Positions 1-6,945 of a DNA stretch of 25,912 nt are shown here, piece by piece (position 1 is the stretch's first letter; every line of letters begins with the position of its first letter). The notes beneath the pieces were generated by a model. That model had not been told where the DNA came from, made no database searches, and was given only the letters and a program-made list of their open reading frames with translations. The stretch is from CAZITB01 sp964542055 (GTDB lineage: Bacteria > Planctomycetota > Phycisphaerae > Sedimentisphaerales > CAMDDF01): assembly GCA_964542055.1 (NCBI GenBank), contig CAZITB010000028.1, positions 1 through 25,912 of the forward strand. Direction: 5' to 3'. The position numbers and the translations under genes were made by a program.

Positions 1-903
1 AGGGACTTTGCGGGGATGATCGCGGTTGTTGCGGCTTCGTTTTCTCTTGGGCGGTTGATCAAGAATAATGAGCTTACGGCGGTAATGGCTTCAGGTATTA
101 GTTTGAAGCGGGTAATTGCCCCGATAATTTTGATTGCGGTAGTGTTGAATGTTTTGTTTGTTATTGATCAGGAGATTTTGATACCGCAAAGTGCTGAAAA
201 GCTGGTGCGGCAACATGACTCGGTTGATGGAAAAACTTCGATGGATATTTGGTTTCTGAGTGATTCGAGCGGTTCATTTTTATGTTCTCCAGAGTTTGTT
301 ACTGAAACGGAAACAATTTTGAATCCGATAATTTTTGTAAGAGAAAAAGTTAATGACCTTTATTATAAAACTGTCTCGCAGATACGTGCGGAAAAGGCGG
401 TCTGGGCAGGTGATGGAAAGTGGGAGCTGGTTAATGGGGTGGAGATGATCAAGCCTGTAAACCCGTTAACTGAACAAAGTATCGAAAGGCCAGTTGAGTA
501 TTATCGAACGGATATTACTCCGACGGATATTCCTATCAGGCGTAAGGAAAATTTTATGGACTTGCTCAGCAGTGCGCAGCTTTCGGAGTTGATCGCGCAG
601 GGGCCGAAGATCAAGGATTTGGGCGAGCTTTATGCTCAAAAGCATTTACGTATTACGACGCCGCTGATGAATATAATTGTGCTGCTTGTGGCTTTGCCGA
701 TTCTGGTCTGCAGAGACCCGAAAACGCTTAAGACGGCTGTTATGATGAGTTTTATGGTTACGACGATCTGTTTTATTGTTATTTTTGCATCGAAGATGGC
801 AGCGGGAGAGGCGAGTTTTTTGCGGCCGGAGTTCTGGAGTTGGCTGCCGGTGCTGATATTTTTGCCCGTTGCACTGCTTGAGCTTGATTCGATGAAAACT
901 TAG
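1..903 (+). CDS. LptF/LptG family LPS-export permease, 5'-truncated
   Basis: This is the C-terminal part of a YjgP/YjgQ (LptF/LptG) permease. In the Lpt system these inner-membrane proteins pair with the LptB ATPase to extract lipopolysaccharide and pass it to the periplasmic bridge. The frame is open from the first base (codons for R-D-F-A-G precede the first ATG at 16), so the real start lies outside the window. The family signature is clear near the beginning: SLGRLIKNNELTAVMASGIS followed by a transmembrane segment and DQEILIPQSAEKL. A central beta-rich periplasmic region (about residues 60-190) follows, then three hydrophobic segments at the C-terminus, as expected. About 60 N-terminal residues appear to be missing against a usual length near 360. 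I cannot tell LptF from LptG. The stop lies 6 bp from the stop of the convergent ispD. Confidence 0.9.
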   Translation, partial: RDFAGMIAVVAASFSLGRLIKNNELTAVMASGISLKRVIAPIILIAVVLNVLFVIDQEILIPQSAEKLVRQHDSVDGKTSMDIWFLSDSSGSFLCSPEFVTETETILNPIIFVREKVNDLYYKTVSQIRAEKAVWAGDGKWELVNGVEMIKPVNPLTEQSIERPVEYYRTDITPTDIPIRRKENFMDLLSSAQLSELIAQGPKIKDLGELYAQKHLRITTPLMNIIVLLVALPILVCRDPKTLKTAVMMSFMVTTICFIVIFASKMAAGEASFLRPEFWSWLPVLIFLPVALLELDSMKT

Positions 904-909
904 ATTCGG

Positions 910-1653
910 CTACCACATTTCTTCTTCGTTGAATGGGTTTAGAGGGCCTTTTGGACGGGGTTTGGGCCGGGATTTTATGATGGCCTGGGCAATTGCTACA
1001 TCGCAGGCGGTGGTTATCTTTATATTGGACGCATCGGTTTCGACGATTGAGACTTTTTCGTTTAATGCTTCGATTAATTGTGAATCATCGCTGATGGTTG
1101 ATTTGTCAAGATTGTCGAGGTTCTGGTAGGCTTTGGTCAGCAGGTCTTTTTTGAAAACCTGTGGTGTCTGGGCTTCGTAGAGTTCGCTGCGGTTAACGGT
1201 GTTTGTGATTATGCCGTTCTGAACTTTTTTGATAGTCGCTACAACGGGAGCAGCGAGCATGGCGGCGCCGGTTTTATCGGCTTTTTCAAAAGCTTCATCG
1301 ATCCATTCGGGTTTGGCGCAACATCGCACGGCATCGTGGATTGCGACCAGGTCGATATCATCTTTGACCAGCTTTAAGGCGTTTGAGACGGTTTCGAATC
1401 TTTCAGCTCCGCCGTAACAGATTTTTACGCCAAAGAAGCTGAGGTTTGCACCGTATTTTATGCGGACGGTTTCTTCGTCGTCTTTCGAGATGGCGAGAAT
1501 GATTTGCTTGACGTTATCTCTTTCGGAAAACAGTTCGATGCTGCGGACGAACGCGGCGCGGCCGGCGACTTCGGTAAATTGTTTTTTGTTTGATTTGCTG
1601 GCGAATCTTGAGCTTGAACCCGCGGCACAAATTATAACTGCGATTTTAGCCAT
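910..1653 (-). CDS. ispD: 2-C-methyl-D-erythritol 4-phosphate cytidylyltransferase IspD
   Basis: This enzyme transfers CMP from CTP to MEP in the third step of the non-mevalonate isoprenoid pathway. Visible family motifs are the nucleotide-binding N-terminus CAAGSSSRF with K-K-Q-F after it, HDAVRC (usually HDAARP), PVVATIKKV, the AQTPQVF signature, SDDSQL, and NIKITTACDVAIAQ near the C-terminus. Length is 248 residues, close to normal, with a Pro/Lys/Arg-rich tail (about residues 226-248) beyond the core fold. An upstream in-frame TTG at 1677 exists, but the ATG at 1653 is preferred: AAGGAG sits at the right distance and the fold begins directly with MAKIAVIICAAG. It lies 13 bp after cobO and is the last gene of the minus-strand run. 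Confidence 0.95.
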   Translation of the reverse strand: MAKIAVIICAAGSSSRFASKSNKKQFTEVAGRAAFVRSIELFSERDNVKQIILAISKDDEETVRIKYGANLSFFGVKICYGGAERFETVSNALKLVKDDIDLVAIHDAVRCCAKPEWIDEAFEKADKTGAAMLAAPVVATIKKVQNGIITNTVNRSELYEAQTPQVFKKDLLTKAYQNLDNLDKSTISDDSQLIEALNEKVSIVETDASNIKITTACDVAIAQAIIKSRPKPRPKGPLNPFNEEEMW

Positions 1654-1666
1654 GGTTTCTCCTTGT

Positions 1667-2209
1667 TCAATATTCAATTCCTTTGCGGGCGCAGATGCCT
1701 TTTTCGAAAGGATGTTTATGGGGTTTCATTTCAGTTACGTAGTCGGCCAGTTCGATTAACTCGGGTTTTGCGTCCTGGCCGGTTATGATTATTTCGACGC
1801 AGCTGTCACGGCTGTCGAGTATTTTTTTTATGTCCTGGAGTTTGGCCAGGCCTTTTGAATGGCAGTAGGCGAGTTCATCGAAGATGAAAACGTCCCAAAG
1901 TTTTTGGGAGGCAGCTTTGGCGGCATGTGAGCATATTTCGTGGATGCGTTCGCTGGTGAGGTTAATCAGTCTTGCGTCGTTGAAAGATTTTGCCATATCC
2001 CAGGGCAATTCGAGCGGGTTGATAGTGATAGGGAGATTGCATTTTGACAGAGCATTTCTTTCGCCAAGGTCGAGAGTTGGGGGCTTTAGAAACTGGTAGA
2101 TTATAACTTTGTTTCCTGCGCCTGCGGCACGGAGGGCCTGGCCGAAGGCGGCGGTTGTTTTGCCTTTTCCGGTTCCGGTATAAAGTTGGACTAGTCCTTT
2201 TTCGAGCAT
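1667..2209 (-). CDS. cobO: Cob(I)yrinic acid a,c-diamide adenosyltransferase (CobO/BtuR/CobA type)
   Basis: This cytoplasmic corrinoid adenosyltransferase moves the 5'-deoxyadenosyl group of ATP onto reduced cobalt in coenzyme B12 synthesis or salvage. The N-terminus YTGTGKGKTTAAFGQALRAA carries the P-loop typical of CobO/BtuR (GTGKGKTT, residues 12-19). FIFDELAYCHSKGL is the Walker-B-like region, and IIITGQDAKPELIELADYVT and EMKPHKHPFEKGICARKGIEY are the usual C-terminal signatures. Length, 180 residues, is normal. No other cobalamin genes and no cobalamin riboswitch are visible nearby. The ATG at 2209 lacks a clear ribosome binding site, so translation may depend on read-through from pilZ 61 bp upstream. 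Confidence 0.93.
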   Translation of the reverse strand: MLEKGLVQLYTGTGKGKTTAAFGQALRAAGAGNKVIIYQFLKPPTLDLGERNALSKCNLPITINPLELPWDMAKSFNDARLINLTSERIHEICSHAAKAASQKLWDVFIFDELAYCHSKGLAKLQDIKKILDSRDSCVEIIITGQDAKPELIELADYVTEMKPHKHPFEKGICARKGIEY

Positions 2210-2270
2210 TTGGTGTATGTTACAGAAATGCTTGAAATTTGCAACAGGAATATGATTTTGATCGAACGTC

Positions 2271-2642
2271 CTAGTTTAGAACTTCCTGCATCTGGTCCTG
2301 GTGTGCTTCTTCGCCGGGCTTACATGGAAGAGGCTGATCGAACTGAAGAGCGACTTTACGAATAAAGGGGCTTATTTCTTCGATCCGGCAGACCTGGCCG
2401 TTGCAGATGAAATTATCGATGTCGAAATCTTCATCGTTCGAATATTTCGGGACACTAAAGCGGGCTGTGATGTGCTGTCCTTTGCCGGGGCAGTTATCGT
2501 TGTAGCAGGTGAATGCGGCTCCGCCGCTTGAGACGTCGAGCATTTGTCCCTGGTTTAGAATACCGCCGAAATCATCGCCGTACCATACCGGCCAGCTGTA
2601 TCGGAGTCTTTTTTCCCTGCGTTTTTCTGTGAATTCATTCAT
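2271..2642 (-). CDS. PilZ-domain protein, probable c-di-GMP receptor
   Basis: A small single-domain protein of 123 residues. It carries both halves of the PilZ c-di-GMP binding signature: an arginine-rich RREKR motif (residues 8-12) and the D-V-S-S-G-G motif (about 36-41; family D/NxSxxG). The rest fits the PilZ beta-barrel. No output domain is attached, so it probably acts through a protein partner. ATG 2642 is chosen over the in-frame TTG at 2648 because AAAGGA lies 6 nt before the ATG and would touch the TTG. It sits 125 bp after murD and 61 bp before cobO. The link to these housekeeping genes is unexplained; the pseudopilin-like gene at 5851-6726 is a possible functional neighbour, but this is speculation. 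Confidence 0.87.
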   Translation of the reverse strand: MNEFTEKRREKRLRYSWPVWYGDDFGGILNQGQMLDVSSGGAAFTCYNDNCPGKGQHITARFSVPKYSNDEDFDIDNFICNGQVCRIEEISPFIRKVALQFDQPLPCKPGEEAHQDQMQEVLN

Positions 2643-2767
2643 GTTCAATCCTTTGCCAATTGCTTCTTAAATTTCCTTTTAAAGTAATCGGCACTGAAAA
2701 GGCGGTACTTAACCGGAAAAAGCAAAAAAAGTTTATAAAAGTATTATCGGACAAAAACCGTAGAAGT

Positions 2768-4129
2768 TTAGGCGTTTTTTGCGAGTGAGGCGAAAATTTC
2801 GCCGCGTTGCTGGAAATTGTCGAACATGTCATAGCTTGCGCATGCGGGGCTGAGGAGGACGGCGTCGCCGGGGGCAGCGATTTGGGCAGCTTTGGCTGCT
2901 GCGGATTCGAGGGAATCGGTCATAATAATTTCAACGGTGTTTTGGGGTATCGATTGTGCGATTTTGTTTGCTGTCTGGCCGATGAGGATAACGGTTTTGA
3001 TTGAGTCTTTTAGTTGAGCGATTTTCTGGCCGAGGTTATCGAAGCTTATGCCTTTGTCGTAGCCGCCGGCGATAAGGATTTTATTTTGTTCGAACGATTC
3101 CAGGGCGACGATGGTGCTTTCGGGAGTTGTGGCAATGGAATCGTTGTACCAGCGAATGCCGTTTTTCTTTGAGACGCATTCTAGCCTGTGGGGGAGGGAT
3201 TTGAATGTTTCGATGGCTTTTTTTATGGATTTGTTTCCCATGCCGATGGTTTGTGCTATTGAGGCAGCACCGGCGAGGTTTGACAGATTTGCTCGGCCGG
3301 GCAGTGGTGTTAATTCTATCCAGCGGAGGGGCAGGTCGGAAATTGAATAGCTGGTGCACTGGGCGGGTGAATATTGGGCAATTTTGTCGAACATTTTAAC
3401 AGCGTGGGGGTCTTGGGAATTAAAAATTGCGATATCGCCGGGTTTTTGATATTTGAAAATGATTTCCTTGGCATCGATGTAGTTTTCGAAAGTTTTGTGT
3501 CGGTCGAGGTGGTTGGGGGTAATGTTTACCAGCAGTGATATGTTTGGTGATTTTTGAATTCGGTCGAGTTGTTCGAGTTGGAAGCTGGAAAGTTCGAGCA
3601 CCGCGATATCTTTGTCTGTGATTTGGTCGAGAAGCTGTAAGAGGGGCTTGTGTCCGATGTTGCCAGCGAGTAAAACATTATTATAGGTTCGCATTTTTGG
3701 AGGGTTGTTTTCGAGAAGATGATACGTTAGAGCCGTGGTGGTGCTTTTCCCGTTGGAACCGGTTATGCCGATTGTTTTGGCTGGGCAAAGCTGGAAGAAT
3801 ATTTCGATCTGGGACGTTATAAAGGCGTTGTTGCTGCGGGCGATATCGAGGAACTTGTTGTCGCAGGGAACCGCAGGATTGACGATAACGGTATCGCAGG
3901 ACTTGAAATCAGCATCACAATGAGAGCCGAGGGTTAATGAAATGTTGGGCGATTGTTTTAGCTGCTCGATGGACTTTTCAAGTTTGGCAGGGTCGGCGAG
4001 GTCTGTGACAATTACCTGTTTTGCGTACGTTGCAGCGAATAGCGCAGAGTCGATGCCGCCGCCAAAATTACCCAGTCCCATAACCAGGACCGTTTTGCCT
4101 TTAAATTGGTCGAGTATGGCACTGTTCAT
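2768..4129 (-). CDS. murD: UDP-N-acetylmuramoyl-L-alanine:D-glutamate ligase MurD
   Basis: This cytoplasmic Mur ligase adds D-glutamate to UDP-MurNAc-L-Ala in peptidoglycan precursor synthesis. The N-terminal Rossmann-like part begins GKTVLVMGLGNFGGG. The ATP-binding P-loop is GITGSNGKSTT (about residues 121-131), the central motif is NITPNHLDRH, and the C-terminal domain has YNDSIATTPES and LSPACASYDMFDNFQQRGE, all typical of MurD. Length from ATG 4129 is 453 residues, the normal size. An upstream in-frame ATG at 4165 would add 12 residues and overlap pyrF by 35 bp. The inner start is preferred because it follows the pyrF stop by one base (TAA-T-ATG), a layout of translational coupling. Its presence indicates that the organism makes peptidoglycan. 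Confidence 0.95.
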   Translation of the reverse strand: MNSAILDQFKGKTVLVMGLGNFGGGIDSALFAATYAKQVIVTDLADPAKLEKSIEQLKQSPNISLTLGSHCDADFKSCDTVIVNPAVPCDNKFLDIARSNNAFITSQIEIFFQLCPAKTIGITGSNGKSTTTALTYHLLENNPPKMRTYNNVLLAGNIGHKPLLQLLDQITDKDIAVLELSSFQLEQLDRIQKSPNISLLVNITPNHLDRHKTFENYIDAKEIIFKYQKPGDIAIFNSQDPHAVKMFDKIAQYSPAQCTSYSISDLPLRWIELTPLPGRANLSNLAGAASIAQTIGMGNKSIKKAIETFKSLPHRLECVSKKNGIRWYNDSIATTPESTIVALESFEQNKILIAGGYDKGISFDNLGQKIAQLKDSIKTVILIGQTANKIAQSIPQNTVEIIMTDSLESAAAKAAQIAAPGDAVLLSPACASYDMFDNFQQRGEIFASLAKNA

Positions 4130-4130
4130 A

Positions 4131-5072
4131 TTATCGAATGGCTGCAAAAAGTTCGATCTTTGCATCGGCTATAGCTTGTTCGATGCATTTTTCCCAGTTA
4201 TCGCCGTGGCGTTCGATGTATTTCGGGTTTTCGAAAGCGTAGATGATCGATCTTGAGGCACTAATCAAAGCTCCCATGCCGTCAGGGTTGCAGAATTTGG
4301 CACAATCAGCGGCGGTTGCTCCCTGTGAACCGAAGCCTGGAACCAGGAACCAGCATTTTGGGTATTTGCTGCGAAGTTTTGCGGTTTGTTCGGCAGTAGT
4401 TCCGCCGATTACCATTCCTATGTCGCTGTAACCATTTTCACCGATGTATTTTTCCTGCATGGCGGTTTCAGCGACTACCTGTGCTATTTTTTCATACATT
4501 TTGACACCGTCTGCGTCTGCGAAATCCTGGATGGCGGCAGCGGAAGGGTTGCTTGCCCTGACCCATACGAAAACGCCTTTGCCCTGTTGGGCGGCAATAT
4601 TTGCGAAAGGTTCGATTCCGTCTGTTCCGGCGAAACCGTTTATAGTTATCGCATCTGGCATGAGGATGTCTTCGAGATCGTGAAATTCGGAATTTTTCAA
4701 ATGAGCGTTTGCATATTCAGTGGCAGAGTGGCCTATATCGCCTCGTTTTACGTCGCCGATGATTTCCAGTCCGAGGGATTCGGCTTCGCTGACGAGATTG
4801 TAGTACATTTCAATGCCTTCCCAAAAGTATTTTTCGAAATAGGCGATGTTGAGCTTTACGGCTGGTACCAGTGGTGCTACGAGCCTTAGAACGCGTGTAG
4901 AAAATTCGAAAATCGCGTCAGTTGCGGCGGAAATATCGTTTTCGTCGTTCATTTCTTTATGAGTTATGATCGATTTCGGTAATTTATTATAAACTGGATC
5001 CAAGCCTACAACCAGAGGCGTCTTTTTTTCTTTAACTGCACCGAATATTCTGTCTGAAAAATGTTTAGCCAC
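4131..5072 (-). CDS. pyrF: Orotidine 5'-phosphate decarboxylase, subfamily 2
   Basis: This enzyme decarboxylates OMP to UMP, the last step of de novo pyrimidine synthesis. The catalytic Lys/Asp array is in GDVKRGDIGHSATEYA (D107, K109, D112), the form typical of the longer 'subfamily 2' enzymes. Other barrel motifs are VVGLDPVYNKLP, VKLNIAYFEKY, TINGFAGTDGIEPF, VRASNPSA, IGMVIGGTT and the phosphate-binding VPGFGSQGA. Length, 313 residues, fits this subfamily. The start is a GTG with AAAGGG 6 nt upstream. It appears to head the minus-strand run with murD. Its upstream region is shared divergently with the gene at 5175. Confidence 0.94.
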   Translation of the reverse strand: MAKHFSDRIFGAVKEKKTPLVVGLDPVYNKLPKSIITHKEMNDENDISAATDAIFEFSTRVLRLVAPLVPAVKLNIAYFEKYFWEGIEMYYNLVSEAESLGLEIIGDVKRGDIGHSATEYANAHLKNSEFHDLEDILMPDAITINGFAGTDGIEPFANIAAQQGKGVFVWVRASNPSAAAIQDFADADGVKMYEKIAQVVAETAMQEKYIGENGYSDIGMVIGGTTAEQTAKLRSKYPKCWFLVPGFGSQGATAADCAKFCNPDGMGALISASRSIIYAFENPKYIERHGDNWEKCIEQAIADAKIELFAAIR

Positions 5073-5174
5073 TTAAAGCCCTTTCATTATGTAATTGATT
5101 TTAACTGTGAACCTGTTACTATATAAGCAGCAGGGCTTTAGGGCAAGCAAAGAAATGATAATAATTAAAAGAAA
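5073..5174. promoter_or_regulatory. Divergent intergenic region with possible promoter elements
   Basis: This 102-bp gap separates divergent genes and should hold promoters for both. On the plus strand, TTGATT (5095-5100) and TATATAA (5120-5126) are separated by 19 nt, a longer than ideal spacing. The same AT-rich box reads TTATATAG on the minus strand and could serve pyrF, but no good -35 fits. Only a weak prediction. Confidence 0.3.
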
Positions 5175-5867
5175 TTGGCTTTGGACAGAAAAAGCAGACT
5201 TAAAATAGTACTTCTAACGGTATTGGCGGTATTGGCTTTGGCGATAATCAGTGTAGTTGTTGCATTTTTTTCACTTTTGAGTAATTCTGGCGAGTATGTT
5301 TTGCCCGAGAACAGTGATTCAAATGAAGTCAGCCCGTATCTGACGCATTACCTTGCTCCGGAATTCTGGAACACTGTTCAAAAGGATGAGCCGTTTGAGA
5401 TCGTGGTCAGCCAGGACGGGCTAAATGATGTTATTTCGCGAGACAGTATCGTGGATGGGGGTTGGCCGGTGGAATATAATTTTATCAGGGTTTATGCTCC
5501 GCAGATGAAGTTTGAGACTGACCAGATCACTATTTTAGGTAAAGCGGTGTATAATGAGATGGAAGTGTATCTTAAGGCTTTGGGCAGCGCGAAGCTGACT
5601 GAAGAGGGGTTGATGAAGATTGGTATTGATGATATTTATGCGGGTAAGATAAATGTTAGAAATTTTGTTCTGGCAACGGCGAAAAAGCAATTTCAAGAGC
5701 TTCATCCTGATGTGAATTCTTTAAGTTATGATGCAAAAATAGCTTATGGCATCATTAATGACCAGCCGTTTGAGCCGGTTTTTCAAATTGCTGACAGGAA
5801 AGTTAAAGTTAGCAGACTTGATTTGAAAGATGGAAAGATTGTTATTGAGTTTACTCCGGTGGAATGA
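5175..5867 (+). CDS. Unassigned membrane-anchored protein
   Basis: I do not recognise a family with confidence. The 230-residue product has a basic N-terminus (D-R-K-S-R-L-K), one strong transmembrane segment (about residues 11-35), then a soluble, probably extracytoplasmic domain of mixed alpha/beta character containing PFEIVVSQDGLNDVISRD and ending in alternating beta-like segments (FQIADRKVKVSRLDLKDGKI). One N-terminal helix followed by a domain with an 'LNDVI'-like helix recalls YpmS/DUF2140-type proteins, but this is only a resemblance. The start is uncertain: in-frame TTG codons occur at 5175 and 5181 with no clear ribosome binding site. The last 17 bp overlap the convergent gene at 5851. 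Confidence 0.75.
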   Translation: MALDRKSRLKIVLLTVLAVLALAIISVVVAFFSLLSNSGEYVLPENSDSNEVSPYLTHYLAPEFWNTVQKDEPFEIVVSQDGLNDVISRDSIVDGGWPVEYNFIRVYAPQMKFETDQITILGKAVYNEMEVYLKALGSAKLTEEGLMKIGIDDIYAGKINVRNFVLATAKKQFQELHPDVNSLSYDAKIAYGIINDQPFEPVFQIADRKVKVSRLDLKDGKIVIEFTPVE

Positions 5868-6726
5868 ATAGCATGCCTGGGCCCATTCCGAGATTTTCAT
5901 CGTAGATTTTCCGGCCGTGGGGACTCATGGCTATCCATAGGGCAATCGTATCGGCTGAGGAATAATTTTTTACTGAACCGTCGAGATAGGCGGCCTGGAG
6001 AACTATATTTGGCATAGTTTTTTTGCCGGCCCACCATGAAATGAAATTGTCACGGTCATCGGTTTTGTCGGAGCCTTTAAATTTTACAGATGAGCCGAAA
6101 ACCTGTTTTTGTGTCCAGTGGCCATATCCCAGGTAGTCGCTGATTAGCAGTTTGCTGTATTTTTTAGAGTTATAAAGGCTTGTCGGGCCGTAAAATTTTT
6201 TGTTTGCCTGTTTATCGAAGCAGCCCATGTAGTTCCAGTATAGGCAGTATGAGCCTACGAATTGGTCGTCGGGCATGAAGGTGTCTGGATGGTCCCATGA
6301 ATCGCCCTGCTGCCAGAGGTTGGAAATTATATTGTCTTTTGTTGGTACGTGGGGCGAATTGATAATCTGGTGGTCGGTCAGATATGAATTTAGATATTGA
6401 GCGACAGATCGGCTGGAACCTGAATGAAGGGAGTGGCTAGTGACGAGTTTTCTTGGGTCGTGCCAGTTCCAGGTGGGTCCGCTGGATATGACGGCAACAG
6501 AATCGGGCAGTCTATCGCGGTTGTCGGCGGCGTAGAGCATCAGGGAAATTGCAAATTGCTTTTGGTTGTTTGAGCTGATGAAGTTTTTGGCTTTGAAGCG
6601 GGCTTTGATCAAGGCTGGGGATATTATAGTGAGCAATAAAGCGATAATGCTTATTACTACTACCATTTCGACTAAAGTAAAAGCCTTGATCTTCCTTGAT
6701 CCAGAGTTGTGAAAGGAATGAAAAAT
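5851..6726 (-). CDS. Prepilin-type (type II secretion pseudopilin-like) protein, probable ATT start
   Basis: The N-terminus is a type IV pilin/pseudopilin leader: basic R-K-I-K, then KAFTLVEMVVVISIIALL, with predicted prepilin-peptidase cleavage before the Phe (Ala instead of Gly at -1) and Glu at mature position 5. The hydrophobic helix leads into an extracytoplasmic domain that ends with AAYLDGSVKNYSS, like the C-terminal DG motif of planctomycete H-X9-DG pilin-like proteins. The only in-frame ATG (6666) falls after the Glu and would destroy the leader. Upstream the frame stays open to a TAA at about 6750 and has no ATG, GTG or TTG. An ATT at 6726 is preceded by AGGAG (6734-6738) with 7-nt spacing, so I choose it, giving 291 residues. 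It overlaps the convergent gene at its 3' end. Such proteins assemble into secretion pseudopili or surface filaments. Confidence 0.85.
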   Translation of the reverse strand: MFHSFHNSGSRKIKAFTLVEMVVVISIIALLLTIISPALIKARFKAKNFISSNNQKQFAISLMLYAADNRDRLPDSVAVISSGPTWNWHDPRKLVTSHSLHSGSSRSVAQYLNSYLTDHQIINSPHVPTKDNIISNLWQQGDSWDHPDTFMPDDQFVGSYCLYWNYMGCFDKQANKKFYGPTSLYNSKKYSKLLISDYLGYGHWTQKQVFGSSVKFKGSDKTDDRDNFISWWAGKKTMPNIVLQAAYLDGSVKNYSSADTIALWIAMSPHGRKIYDENLGMGPGMLFIPPE

Positions 6727-6733
6727 TTCCCAG

Positions 6734-6738
6734 CTCCT
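6734..6738 (-). promoter_or_regulatory. Ribosome binding site that supports an ATT start
   Basis: On the minus strand AGGAG lies 7 nt before ATT (6726-6724). This is the only Shine-Dalgarno-like sequence between the upstream stop codon and the prepilin leader, and it places translation initiation so that the whole leader is kept. Confidence 0.6.
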
Positions 6739-6762
6739 AACAAAATTTTAAAAGCGAAGATG

Positions 6763-6791
6763 ATTATAGTATTAAAGCCATTATATATCAA
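6763..6791 (-). promoter_or_regulatory. Sigma-70-type promoter of the pseudopilin-like gene
   Basis: On the minus strand TTGATA (6786-6791), a 17-nt spacer and TATAAT (6763-6768) form a near-consensus promoter. Transcription would start near 6756, giving a leader of about 30 nt before the ATT start. It lies downstream of the terminator at 6803-6834, so the pilin gene is probably transcribed independently of the sigma/LamG genes. Confidence 0.7.
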
Positions 6792-6802
6792 AATAATTTT
6801 AT

Positions 6803-6834
6803 AAAAAGGGCTGAAACGTTTTACGCATCAACCC
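6803..6834 (-). terminator. Intrinsic terminator after the LamG/dockerin-like gene
   Basis: On the minus strand GGGUUGA pairs with UCAGCCC (complements of 6828-6834 and 6808-6814), with an inner CGU/ACG extension and an AAA loop, followed by UUUUU (6803-6807). The G-U wobble in the stem is tolerated only in the minus-strand RNA, which agrees with the U-tract direction. It ends the transcript coming from 9357, or acts on the structured element just upstream of it. Confidence 0.75.
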
Positions 6835-6905
6835 CTTAAGGGTCCCGGAGGACTACCCGAGTCTGATTCCGGAACGGGAACCATAACCTACCTCACAAGC
6901 CGGTC
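6833..6905 (-). ncRNA. Candidate structured RNA element of unknown class
   Basis: A GC-rich block stands out from AT-rich flanks. GGTCCCG (6841-6847) can pair with CGGGAACC (6875-6882, one bulge). Inside it GACT (6851-6854) pairs with AGTC (6860-6863) around a 5-nt loop, and CCGGA can alternatively pair with TCCGG. A 10-bp palindrome CCCTTAAGGG (6833-6842) joins this block to the terminator and overlaps both the outer helix and the terminator stem, so alternative folds are possible. It encodes no plausible protein. Read on the minus strand it is the 3' UTR of the LamG gene, or a small RNA ending at the terminator. It does not match the consensus of c-di-GMP-I, cobalamin, TPP, SAM or SRP RNAs as I recall them. 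Strand is assigned only from the terminator. Confidence 0.4.
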
Positions 6906-6945
6906 CATGTTTATTTATAAACCCTGTTTTAAAAGGTCTTGGAGG

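Noticed and set aside
2210..2270. Cobalamin riboswitch upstream of cobO
   Set aside because: The gap to the upstream gene is only 61 bp, too short for the aptamer, and no B12-box is seen.
2684..2720. Small hairpin CGGT-taagt-ACCG between murD and pilZ as a terminator
   Set aside because: The stem has only four or five pairs and the following U run is short and interrupted.
4386..4889. Long open frame on the plus strand antisense to pyrF (167 codons)
   Set aside because: Low-complexity Phe/Cys/Gly-rich translation with no ribosome binding site, lying entirely over a well-supported pyrF.
5851..6726. Frameshift at the 5' end of the pseudopilin gene as the reason for the missing start codon
   Set aside because: The leader is continuous in one frame with an open reading frame back to 6750 and a well-placed ribosome binding site before ATT, so no frameshift is needed, though a base error at the start codon cannot be excluded.
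6841..6905. Possible c-di-GMP-I (GEMM) riboswitch, suggested by GAGGTAGGTT on the minus strand near pilin genes
   Set aside because: The hallmark stretches around GACGCAAAGCC and GGCAAACC are absent and the helix order does not fit, so only an unknown structured element is reported.
6841..6905. SRP (4.5S) RNA or a tRNA in the GC-rich block
   Set aside because: The conserved SRP apical loop sequence is missing, and no acceptor stem, D-loop or T-loop arrangement for a tRNA can be formed.
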